Numbered from the stretch's first letter, positions 1 to 5,489 are shown. The stretch: DNA of 5,489 nt from Bacteroidota bacterium (GCA_024280195.1 JAJRQP010000353.1:1-5489); one strand, 5' to 3'. Numbers and translations are program-made. The notes: a model not told the origin generated them from the letters alone.

Positions 1-117
1 CATTTAACTCCATTGAAAAAAAGATTGCTCAAGAAGAAGTTGCAAAACATTTCTAAAGGAGATATAGATGTCGATTACCGAATGAAATTTCCAGCACGAA
101 AAAAAGCAAAACGATGA
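1..117 (+). CDS. 3' end of an unidentified upstream gene (partial)
   Basis: A frame open from the left edge ends at TGA 115-117 and gives 38 residues. The tail is strongly basic, with the last part reading GDIDVDYRMKFPARKKAKR. Its stop overlaps the ATG of the next gene (ATGA at 114-117), which suggests translational coupling and a shared transcript. I do not recognise the family from so short a piece. One oddity: from position 3 to the TAA at 54-56 a second frame (ending IAQEEVAKHF) has equally or more protein-like content, while after 57 only the 1-117 frame is plausible. The real gene may therefore end at 56, or carry a +1 shift near 53-55, or the second frame may be chance. The beginning lies outside the window. 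Confidence 0.5.
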   Translation, partial: HLTPLKKRLLKKKLQNISKGDIDVDYRMKFPARKKAKR

Positions 118-641
118 GAATTAGTTTAATTATAGGAATGCTCTTGATTCTGTGGAGTTGTTCTTCCGATAAGAATACGGACGAGTTACAAAGTAAAATC
201 AAACAACAAGAAGAGGTTCTGTCTGGAATTAGTAAAGATTTAAGACCGGGACAAGTTATCCCATTAGAAGAGCAAGATAAATTGGTCAACCTATTAACGG
301 AATATTTCCATTCTTATCCAGAAGATGAATATGCACCTGTTTGCTTAGATAAATTACACATGATTTATTCTTCAATTGGCGAGTACAATAAGTCATCGGC
401 TTATGGTGATACTTTATTAAGTCAATATACTGCCTATGAGAATAGACCATTGATTTTAGAAAGTATGGCAGTTAATTATGACATGTTCATTATTCCAAGA
501 GATACAAATTTAGTACGAACGTATTACGAAATGTTATTGGAAGAAGATGATAAGATGCCTAAGGAAAAAAAAGAAGGTATTCTTTTTAAATTGAACAACT
601 TAAGTCTGACAATGGAGGAACTGATCTTAAAGGTTAACTAG
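114..641 (+). CDS. Small predicted lipoprotein, alpha-helical, possibly TPR-like
   Basis: This encodes 175 residues. The N-terminus is a lipoprotein signal peptide: Met-Arg, a hydrophobic stretch (residues 3-14) and a lipobox-like LWSC with the acceptor Cys at residue 16. It is followed by SSDKN and a charged, Gln/Glu/Lys-rich linker (20-45). Residues 52-170 look almost entirely helical, with paired amphipathic helices (TEYFHSYPEDEYAPVCLDKL, then IYSSIGEYNKSSAYGDTLL) that resemble tetratricopeptide repeats such as those in periplasmic scaffold proteins. This is a pattern judgement, since no strict TPR consensus is met. There are no catalytic motifs. The start at 114 is favoured because it puts the signal peptide at the N-terminus and overlaps the upstream stop. 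No Shine-Dalgarno sequence precedes it, which is normal in Bacteroidota. Likely role: an envelope lipoprotein of unknown partner. Confidence 0.8.
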   Translation: MRISLIIGMLLILWSCSSDKNTDELQSKIKQQEEVLSGISKDLRPGQVIPLEEQDKLVNLLTEYFHSYPEDEYAPVCLDKLHMIYSSIGEYNKSSAYGDTLLSQYTAYENRPLILESMAVNYDMFIIPRDTNLVRTYYEMLLEEDDKMPKEKKEGILFKLNNLSLTMEELILKVN

Positions 642-682
642 TAATTTCTTGTAAGATGCCACAGTGCTTTATTATTTCTATG

Positions 683-697
683 TTAACATTGTGTTAA
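683..697. promoter_or_regulatory. Perfect 6-3-6 inverted repeat, candidate operator
   Basis: TTAACA (683-688), spacer TTG, TGTTAA (692-697) form a perfect dyad upstream of the -7 box at 725-732. Its centre lies roughly 50 bases before the expected transcription start, a position typical of activator sites. The TTAAC-N5-GTTAA shape resembles dyads bound by Crp/Fnr-family regulators, but the half-sites match no specific regulator that I can name. It could also be chance in AT-rich DNA. Confidence 0.3.
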
Positions 698-724
698 AAA
701 TAATGGAATTCTAAAATCTTGCAT

Positions 725-732
725 TATATTTG
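725..732 (+). promoter_or_regulatory. Bacteroidota-type -7 promoter box (TATATTTG)
   Basis: TATATTTG matches the TAnnTTTG -7 consensus of the Bacteroidota primary sigma factor exactly. Transcription would begin near 737-741, giving a leader of about 30 bases before the ATG at 770. A clean -33 TTG/TTTG element is not present: the closest is TGG at 704-706, 18 bases upstream. The position argues that the TTG at 719, which would lie upstream of the transcript start, is not the translation start of the downstream gene. Confidence 0.55.
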
Positions 733-769
733 CTTTAACAAGTTTAAAAAACAACTAAAATTTATAAAA

Positions 770-1234
770 ATGAAAAAGGTATTATTCTCTTTGGTAATGG
801 TTTTTGCAGTAGGAACTGTAACAAACACAGTAGTAGCACAAGAAGTTGCAGCGGCAGCAGTTCAAACAGACGGTGCTCAATTGAAATTTGAAAAAGAAGT
901 TCACGATTACGGAACAATTGAAAACGGTGCAAACGGACAGTGTACGTTTAAATTTACAAACACAGGAAATGCTCCATTGATTATTTCAAATGCAAAAGGA
1001 TCTTGTGGATGTACTGTTCCATCTTGGCCAAAAGAACCAATTGCTCCAGGAGCAACAGCTGAGATTGCAGTAAAGTATGACACAAAAAGAGCAGGTGCAA
1101 TTAACAAGTCTGTTACAATTACGTCTAACGCAACTAATTCTCCAACGAAAGTAATTAGAATTAAAGGTAACGTGAAAGCAAAACCAACATCAGGAGCACC
1201 AGTAAACAAAGCAGGAGCACCAGTAAATAGATAA
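770..1234 (+). CDS. Secreted DUF1573 protein (SCGCT type)
   Basis: This encodes 154 residues from the ATG at 770. A classic Sec signal peptide (MKKVLFSLVMVFAVG..., probable cleavage after VVA at residue 23) is followed by an Ala-rich spacer. A single DUF1573 domain spans about residues 38-136, with the family hallmarks EVHDYGTI, FTNTGNAPLII and KGSCGCTVPSWPKEPIAPG, then the VKYDT and TITSN strands. The fold is an immunoglobulin-like beta sandwich related to ASH/PapD-like domains. Cys79 and Cys81 form the conserved CxC; Cys58 is additional. The function of the family is not established, but an envelope location is clear from the signal peptide. The C-terminus carries two copies of GAPVNKA-like sequence. 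The frame extends upstream to a TTG at 719, but that start would bury the signal peptide and precede the promoter. The gene probably shares its transcript with the DUF1573 gene 5 bases downstream. Confidence 0.92.
   Translation: MKKVLFSLVMVFAVGTVTNTVVAQEVAAAAVQTDGAQLKFEKEVHDYGTIENGANGQCTFKFTNTGNAPLIISNAKGSCGCTVPSWPKEPIAPGATAEIAVKYDTKRAGAINKSVTITSNATNSPTKVIRIKGNVKAKPTSGAPVNKAGAPVNR
1191..1227 (+). repeat. Short direct repeat at the 3' end of the first DUF1573 gene
   Basis: The 16-base sequence CAGGAGCACCAGTAAA occurs at 1191-1206 and again, identically, at 1212-1227, a 21-base (7-codon) period. It encodes SGAPVNKAGAPVNR, so the protein tail is an in-frame duplication of seven residues lying outside the DUF1573 fold. 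The identity at DNA level suggests a recent slippage event. Confidence 0.85.
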
Positions 1235-1239
1235 GATAT

Positions 1240-1707
1240 ATGAGGGAGAGTTTAGAGAAAGAAATACAAGTAGGAGAATCCAATTCTAATTCTGTAATCA
1301 ACTCTAACAACTTATACTCAATATTAAAGAAGCTATATTTCGCGATCATATTTATAGCATTTAATTCCGCCTTTGGCTTTGGCCAGATGGCGGAATTTTC
1401 GGTTGATAAGGCTACCTATAAGTTTCCAAACACACCAGAAGGTACTTTATTAGAACATTATTTCACAATAGAAAATACAGGAGATGCACCTTTGATTCTT
1501 TCAGACTATAAGGTTTCTTGTTCTTGTACAAAATTAGAATTACCCAAACATCCTATTCTCCCAGGAGAGAGCTATCAGCTAAAATTAACCTTCGACACAA
1601 AAGGGAAGTACTATTTCCAAGATAGAATCATTTACGTGATGGCAAACACGAAGAAAGGAAAGCATAAATTGAGAATGAAGGTGAATGTCGTTCCGCTTGG
1701 GGAGTAG
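1240..1707 (+). CDS. Second DUF1573 protein with a long N-terminal extension (SCSCT type)
   Basis: This encodes 155 residues. It starts 5 bases after the previous stop, so it is very likely in the same operon. Residues 1-28 are polar, rich in Ser, Asn and Glu. A hydrophobic segment (about 31-48, LKKLYFAIIFIAFNSAFGFG) follows and acts either as a late signal peptide or as an N-terminal membrane anchor. One DUF1573 domain covers residues 52-150: FTIENTGDAPLILSDYKVSC aligns with the equivalent stretch of its neighbour, then SCSCT (Cys94, Cys96), HPILPGESY and LTFDTKG. The CxC spacing is kept, but the intervening Gly is Ser. No ATG, GTG or TTG lies in frame between residue 1 and the hydrophobic segment, so the extension is real unless a rare start codon is used. 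Probable origin: tandem duplication and divergence. Function unknown; envelope-located. Confidence 0.85.
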   Translation: MRESLEKEIQVGESNSNSVINSNNLYSILKKLYFAIIFIAFNSAFGFGQMAEFSVDKATYKFPNTPEGTLLEHYFTIENTGDAPLILSDYKVSCSCTKLELPKHPILPGESYQLKLTFDTKGKYYFQDRIIYVMANTKKGKHKLRMKVNVVPLGE

Positions 1708-1713
1708 GGAGTC

Positions 1714-1742
1714 AATGTTTTAATGATTCAATGATTCAATGG
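1714..1742. repeat. Left array of 8-base repeats, inverted relative to the right array
   Basis: Reading +: AATGTTTT (1714-1721), AATGATTC (1722-1729), AATGATTC (1730-1737), AATGG (1738-1742). On the - strand the units are ATTGAATC, ATTGAATC and ATTAAAAC, the same family as the ATTAAACC-type array at 1921-1976. The array starts 7 bases after the stop of the second DUF1573 gene. Confidence 0.75.
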
Positions 1743-1920
1743 ACGTTGATGGTAGGTATGACTAAGTTTTTAAATGAGGTTAAATAATGTAAGGGGAATA
1801 TCAAGAGTAAATTCTCATTAGCGCTTACACTTCTTTTACAGCCTTTTTCATACAAGAATACAAGACGCAGATTACCGTCGTAATAAGTATAGTGAATTTG
1901 GTAAGGACTATTTTTTTTTC
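1743..1920. other. Convergent intergenic core with no convincing gene
   Basis: This lies between the two 8-base arrays and between two convergent operons. No gene with a proper start is present. On the - strand a T9/A9 homopolymer (1911-1919) follows an ATG (1922-1920) that immediately reads into a TAG. One frame downstream would encode a lipoprotein-like leader (stop 1825-1827), and another is open for 60 codons without a start (stop 1736-1738). No strong stem followed by a T-run was found, so transcription termination for the converging operons is not explained by an obvious hairpin. Confidence 0.5.
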
Positions 1921-1976
1921 ATTAAACCATTAAACCATTAAACCATTAAACCATTAAATCATTAATTCATTGAATT
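1921..1976. repeat. Right tandem array of 8-base repeats (ATTAAACC)
   Basis: There are seven contiguous 8-base units. Four are perfect ATTAAACC (1921-1952), followed by ATTAAATC (1953-1960), ATTAATTC (1961-1968) and ATTGAATT (1969-1976). The array ends 5 bases beyond the stop of the - strand DUF4249 gene. Its distal part, 1951-1971, matches the reverse complement of 1722-1742 at 18 of 21 positions. A small palindrome, AATTCA-T-TGAATT (1964-1976), sits at the gene-proximal end. This is a microsatellite-like array with a gradient of decay toward the gene. Confidence 0.9.
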
Positions 1977-1981
1977 GTGTT

Positions 1982-2776
1982 CTACAAAATAATAACCGTC
2001 TGTCGAGAGTTTCCATAAGCAGAGAAATAACCCAACGCATCATTATCCCAGACACTAATCGGATTTGATGGAGCAGCTGTTGCTTGTCCACTTCCTGCGA
2101 TTGCTTGAATTTCTGAGTAATAGTCAAATATCTTTTCGTCAATTGATTGCAATTCTAAATCGATGGTATCACCAATGCTAAATAATGTATCGATGAATAA
2201 TGGACGTGTTACCGGATTGCCATCAGATAATCTATCATCACCCATTATGAAGTCTGTTACCTTATTTCTTTCTCTGCCATTCTTACTTAGAATAGCCAAA
2301 TAAAAGTTAGGAACACCTGCTGGATCATCGTAAATTTCGTTCACAAAATACCCTTCTCCAAATCCGAAGAAGCCAGGGGAGAATTCATAAGTCATTGGGT
2401 TAAGTGGAACGATGTTCGGTAGAAGTGAGGTTGCCGAGTAGGTTGTTCCATCATACAAAACGGTCATTTTGTAAGTTGAGTTAAACGTCGGAACGTAAGC
2501 CGTTAATTCATATTCTCCATTGCCAATGCTGATAAGAGGTGTCGCAATTCCATTTCCATCAATGATGTTTACGATAGCACCGTTTAATGTAGAAGGTGTA
2601 CTTGGTTCAAAGTAACTTGTTGTCAATGATAATTTGAGCAATACTGTGCTGTCTTCGGCTGTGTAATTTGCTTCGATTACAACTTTTGGGTTGGCATCAT
2701 TTAAATCAACATCAATGACTTTTTGACAAGATGCAACGATGGTGATTGCTGAAAGGAGTAAAAATAAAATTCTCAT
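1982..2776 (-). CDS. DUF4249 family lipoprotein, partner of the adjacent receptor
   Basis: This encodes 264 residues. The signal peptide MRILFLLLSAITIVASC has a lipobox (VASC) with the acceptor Cys at residue 17. The rest is one DUF4249 domain: the opening KVIDVDLNDANPKVVIEANY is typical of the family's first strand. It continues with an Ig-like beta-rich first half (to about residue 125: AIVNIIDGNG, NGEYELTAY, YKMTVLYDGTTYSATS), a second half with DDPAGVPNFYLAIL, and the usual ending APSNPISVWDNDALGYFSAY. The length is within the family's range and both ends look complete. It begins one base after the TAA of the TonB-dependent receptor, so the two are surely co-transcribed and probably translationally coupled. 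DUF4249 genes are often found beside such receptors in Bacteroidota; an accessory role in substrate capture, analogous to SusD but unrelated in sequence, is inference. No substrate is indicated. Confidence 0.9.
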   Translation of the reverse strand: MRILFLLLSAITIVASCQKVIDVDLNDANPKVVIEANYTAEDSTVLLKLSLTTSYFEPSTPSTLNGAIVNIIDGNGIATPLISIGNGEYELTAYVPTFNSTYKMTVLYDGTTYSATSLLPNIVPLNPMTYEFSPGFFGFGEGYFVNEIYDDPAGVPNFYLAILSKNGRERNKVTDFIMGDDRLSDGNPVTRPLFIDTLFSIGDTIDLELQSIDEKIFDYYSEIQAIAGSGQATAAPSNPISVWDNDALGYFSAYGNSRQTVIIL

Positions 2777-2777
2777 A

Positions 2778-5099
2778 TTATTTTAATTTAAAATTGTAAG
2801 TAATAGAAGGGATTAACTTAAATAAGGTCGTTTGAACGGCTTGCGTTTTGGAAGGGTCGTCAGGATCTTCTTCAAAAGTAATTGTATAGGCATTTTCTCT
2901 TGCGTATAAATTATAGATAGAAATATTGAGGTTGTGCTCAAACTTCTTTCGATCTTTCATATACCAGGTTAGTCCTAAATCCATTCTGTGGTAATCAGGC
3001 ATTCGATACCCATTTCTTTCTGTGTAGTAAGGAATGAAAGTTCCATTAATTTCATATTTTCCTGAAGGAAAGGTAATGGCATCTCCTGTATAATATATCC
3101 AAGTGGAAGAGAGTGCCAATGCTTTATTGATGCGGTACATCAAAACAACCGATATGTCATGAATTCTATCTTGTCTAGCAGAAAATTCTTTACCGTTATT
3201 GATTTTATCAAATGTTCTCAATGAACGAGATAAGGTATAACTGATCCAACCTGTTAATTTTCCTTTCTTTTTCTCCATTAACAATTCAAAACCATAAGCA
3301 CGACCTTTCCCATAAACTAATTCTCCTTCTACTTGATCGTTCAAAATTAATTCAGCGCCGTTTCTATAATCGATTTGATTTGCGAGTGATTTGTAATAAA
3401 TTTCACCTGAAATTCGATAAGTATTTTTGACAAAATTTTGATAATAACCCATCGCAACTTGATCCCCAATTTGAGGTTTTACATTGCTCGAACTTGGTAC
3501 CCAATTATCCGTTGGACTTGAAGAGGTTGAGTTAGAAAGTTGGTGCAAATATTGAAAATTCCTATTGTAACTGACTTTGACTGAATTTTTATCAGATATA
3601 ATATAACTTGCCGAAATACGAGGTTCTAAACCTTGATAATATTTGATGCTTTCCCATTTTTGGTAGTTTTTTGACCCAATTTCATTTCCTTTCTCGTCAA
3701 ATTGATAGTCTGTACCTAATCCCATGTAATTGAAACCAGAATAACGAAGTCCATACATCACATTCAATCGAGTACCGAGTTTCATTTCATTCTGAATGTA
3801 AGCACCAAGTTCTAATGCAAAACGTGATTTTAATACAATCTCATTAAAGGTCTCATTGCTCCCCGTCAATGCTCCTGGTTTGAAAGTGTGATGTATTGCG
3901 TTTAAACCAAATTTTAACGTGTTGTTATTGTTTAGGTAGTAGGTAAAATCTTGTTTCAAGTTCCAATCTTGAATGGAGGAACGCAAGCCAAAAGCATCGT
4001 CTCCAGCGCCAATGCTAAATTCATAGTCGAAAGAGCTTCTCACTAAAGTTGTGTTGGAGAAAAATTTCTTATTAATTAAATGATTCCATCTCAATGTTCC
4101 CGTTGCGTTACCCCAAGATATTCCAAAATCATCGCCTAATTTAAACTTATCTCTCCCGAAGTAACCTGATAAAAACACTCTATCTTTCTTGCCAAATCTA
4201 TAATTTGCTTTCGCGTTAAGGTCATAAAAGAAGAGTTTGACATCTTTTAATTCAGCTTTTTGAGACAATTTTAGAAAAAGATCGGCGTAACTTCTCCTTC
4301 CAGAAATAATGAAAGAACCTTTGTCTTTTACAATGGGTGCTTCTAAGGTCAATCGAGAAGAGATTAATCCTAACCCACCAGAAGCTCCAAATTTCTTATT
4401 GTTTCCATCTCGCATTTTAACATCAACTACTGAAGACGCTCGTCCTCCATATTCTGCTGGAATCCCCGATTTATATAAGGAGACATCTTTGATGGCATCA
4501 GAATTAAAAACAGAAAAGAAACCGAGTAGGTGAGAAGCATTGTAAACAGGAGCTTCATCTAGGAGAATTAAATTTTGATCTGCACCACCTCCTCTAACGA
4601 AGAATCCAGAATTTCCTTCTCCTGCAGTTTTTACACCTGGTGTAAGTTGCAAAGTCTTCATGATGTCTTTCTCACCAAATATCACAGGAATGGTTTCTAT
4701 GCTTTTTGGATCGAACTTGGTGACATTCATTCCTGAAGATGTAATGTTGTCATTCTCTTTCTCAGCATTCACTTTCATTTCAGTTATTTGTTGAACATCT
4801 GCAGGAAGACTTAGTTCAATGTTTTTTTCAATATCTCCTGTTAAGTTAATTGCAATTTCTTGCGAACGAAAGCCAGTTGATCGGTAGATCAAGGTATAAT
4901 CTCCTTTCTCTAGGGTTAATGAATAAAAGCCGTATGCATTGGTCGTTGTACCAACATTTTCGAGTTCTTTTACTTTGATGACTGCCCCAAACATATCTTC
5001 ACCGTTGGTTGCATCCTTCATCGTACCACTGATGGTGAACTTTTGCGCATTAATAGAGAAAGTTAGTAGGAGTATTGTAACAGCAATAATGAGCTTCAT
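2778..5099 (-). CDS. TonB-dependent outer-membrane receptor with carboxypeptidase-regulatory-like domain
   Basis: This encodes 773 residues. The signal peptide MKLIIAVTILLLTFSINA is cleaved before Gln19. Residues 21-100 form a carboxypeptidase D regulatory-like beta domain (FTISGTMKDATNGEDMFGAV, TNAYGFYSLTLEKGDY). A TonB-box-like stretch, QQITEMKVNAE (103-113), follows. The plug domain is about 130-230: IMKTLQLTPGV, FFVRGGGADQNLILLDEAPV, LLGFFSVFNSDAIKDVSLYK, AEYGGRASSVVDVKMRDG. The remainder is the 22-strand-type beta barrel, ending LIPSITYNFKLK, a usual outer-membrane end for the phylum. There is no STN domain before the regulatory-like domain, so direct FecA-type signalling to an anti-sigma factor is not expected. 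It imports an unidentified ligand using proton-motive force passed by TonB-ExbB-ExbD. The start is fixed by the signal peptide. The 87 bases upstream contain no -7 box that I would trust. DUF4249 follows after one base. Confidence 0.95.
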   Translation of the reverse strand: MKLIIAVTILLLTFSINAQKFTISGTMKDATNGEDMFGAVIKVKELENVGTTTNAYGFYSLTLEKGDYTLIYRSTGFRSQEIAINLTGDIEKNIELSLPADVQQITEMKVNAEKENDNITSSGMNVTKFDPKSIETIPVIFGEKDIMKTLQLTPGVKTAGEGNSGFFVRGGGADQNLILLDEAPVYNASHLLGFFSVFNSDAIKDVSLYKSGIPAEYGGRASSVVDVKMRDGNNKKFGASGGLGLISSRLTLEAPIVKDKGSFIISGRRSYADLFLKLSQKAELKDVKLFFYDLNAKANYRFGKKDRVFLSGYFGRDKFKLGDDFGISWGNATGTLRWNHLINKKFFSNTTLVRSSFDYEFSIGAGDDAFGLRSSIQDWNLKQDFTYYLNNNNTLKFGLNAIHHTFKPGALTGSNETFNEIVLKSRFALELGAYIQNEMKLGTRLNVMYGLRYSGFNYMGLGTDYQFDEKGNEIGSKNYQKWESIKYYQGLEPRISASYIISDKNSVKVSYNRNFQYLHQLSNSTSSSPTDNWVPSSSNVKPQIGDQVAMGYYQNFVKNTYRISGEIYYKSLANQIDYRNGAELILNDQVEGELVYGKGRAYGFELLMEKKKGKLTGWISYTLSRSLRTFDKINNGKEFSARQDRIHDISVVLMYRINKALALSSTWIYYTGDAITFPSGKYEINGTFIPYYTERNGYRMPDYHRMDLGLTWYMKDRKKFEHNLNISIYNLYARENAYTITFEEDPDDPSKTQAVQTTLFKLIPSITYNFKLK

Positions 5100-5186
5100 A
5101 AAATTGAATTTAGTGTAAAGCTAATTCAATTATGAATGACTTAAAAGATTTTATTGTTAAAAGGGGCAAATGCTAAAAGAACGGAA

Positions 5187-5489
5187 TTATAACGAATGAA
5201 TAACTTTCTCTAATTTGTCTTTAATTTCCGTTGCAATACCACCTAAGCTGTCATTCTTAACAGATTGCATAGACGCCATTGGATCAACTGCTGTGATTTC
5301 AATTTTCCCTTTTTCTCGTTCTTGTACAATGACATTGCAAGGAAGCATTGTTCCAATTTTGTTTTCCGCTTGAACGGCTTTGTATGCATACTGAGGATTA
5401 CACGCGCCTAGAATCGTATAGTTGTAGATGTCTACGTCTAACTTCTTCTTCAAGGTTGCGGTGAAATCAATTGTTGTGAGAACACCAAA
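5187..5489 (-). CDS. DUF302 family protein (5' end outside the window)
   Basis: Reading leftward from the right edge, the frame is open at 5489 and gives 100 residues before the TAA at 5187-5189. The sequence begins FGVLTTIDFTATLKKKLDVD and continues YTILGACNP, IGTMLPCNVIVQE, KIEITAVDP, which is the DUF302 core in order. The conserved cysteines are at fragment residues 30 (ACNP) and 51 (PCNV). A TTG at 5453-5451 is an internal Leu in this continuous domain and is not the start; only a short N-terminal part of the domain is missing. There is no signal peptide in the visible part. The domain's biochemical function is not established. The gene lies 87 bases upstream of the receptor on the same strand, so cotranscription is possible but not shown. 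Confidence 0.88.
   Translation of the reverse strand, partial: FGVLTTIDFTATLKKKLDVDIYNYTILGACNPQYAYKAVQAENKIGTMLPCNVIVQEREKGKIEITAVDPMASMQSVKNDSLGGIATEIKDKLEKVIHSL

Noticed and set aside
50..57. prfB-like programmed +1 frameshift
   Set aside because: TTC-TAA resembles the slip-at-stop geometry, but there is no correctly placed Shine-Dalgarno before it, it is at a gene's 3' end, and the protein is not release factor 2. It is kept only as an unresolved frame conflict.
53..289. - strand open frame over the start of the lipoprotein gene
   Set aside because: It lies opposite a lipoprotein with a clear signal peptide and shows no domain.
719..769. TTG start at 719 for the first DUF1573 gene
   Set aside because: It would place 17 non-signal residues before an otherwise perfect signal peptide, and it lies upstream of the -7 box and expected transcript start.
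907..1209. - strand open frame of 100 codons opposite the first DUF1573 gene
   Set aside because: It is antisense to a clear DUF1573 domain; its hydrophobic composition is a by-product of the opposite strand's codon use.
1864..1919. Intrinsic terminator made from GACG...CGTC and the T9 run
   Set aside because: The stem is only about four pairs and the T-run begins some 30 bases after it.
1921..1976. CRISPR-like array
   Set aside because: The units are 8 bases long and directly contiguous with no spacers, and no cas genes are present.
1954..2142. - strand open frame overlapping the DUF4249 3' end and the repeat array
   Set aside because: It is out of frame with the recognisable DUF4249 C-terminus and runs through the 8-base array.
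4309..4533. + strand open frame of 74 codons inside the receptor gene
   Set aside because: It lies antisense to the strongly conserved plug domain and has no protein-family features.
5116..5123. -7 box (TAGCTTTA on the - strand) for the receptor gene
   Set aside because: The final G is missing, no -33 TTG is at proper spacing, and it would leave only about ten bases of leader before the ATG.

Overview
The window looks like chromosomal DNA from a member of the phylum Bacteroidota, most likely a Flavobacteriales-type organism. It is AT-rich, its starts lack Shine-Dalgarno sequences, and one intergenic region holds a TAnnTTTG-type -7 promoter box. Its protein families are ones common in that phylum: DUF1573 secreted proteins, a TonB-dependent receptor with a carboxypeptidase-regulatory-like N-terminal domain, and a DUF4249 lipoprotein. 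Species or genus cannot be fixed from this sequence alone.

Layout. The left part reads on the + strand: the 3' end of an unidentified gene (to 117), a small helical lipoprotein that overlaps it by ATGA (114-641), a 128-base gap with a good promoter (-7 box 725-732) and an inverted repeat (683-697), then two adjacent DUF1573 proteins (770-1234 and 1240-1707) only 5 bases apart. The right part reads on the - strand: a DUF302 protein that enters from the right edge (5489-5187), a TonB-dependent outer-membrane receptor (5099-2778) and a DUF4249 lipoprotein (2776-1982), the last two separated by one base. The two gene groups converge on a 274-base region (1708-1981).

How the genes work together. 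The receptor and the DUF4249 lipoprotein almost certainly form one transport unit: an outer-membrane, TonB-powered channel plus a surface or periplasmic lipoprotein partner. No SusD-like gene is present, and nothing here identifies the substrate. The two DUF1573 proteins look like a tandem duplication that has diverged (SCGCT versus SCSCT, ordinary signal peptide versus a long polar N-terminal extension). They probably act in the cell envelope, but the family has no settled function.

The least ordinary part is the convergent intergenic region. It carries two arrays of a degenerate 8-base unit (ATTRAAYC-like) in opposite orientations around about 180 bases. The right array has four perfect ATTAAACC copies and then decaying copies. 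Next to it is a nine-base homopolymer in front of what would read as a lipoprotein signal peptide if the run were one base longer. I saw no RNA gene, CRISPR array, insertion sequence or convincing intrinsic terminator. Most of the window is ordinary for this phylum.
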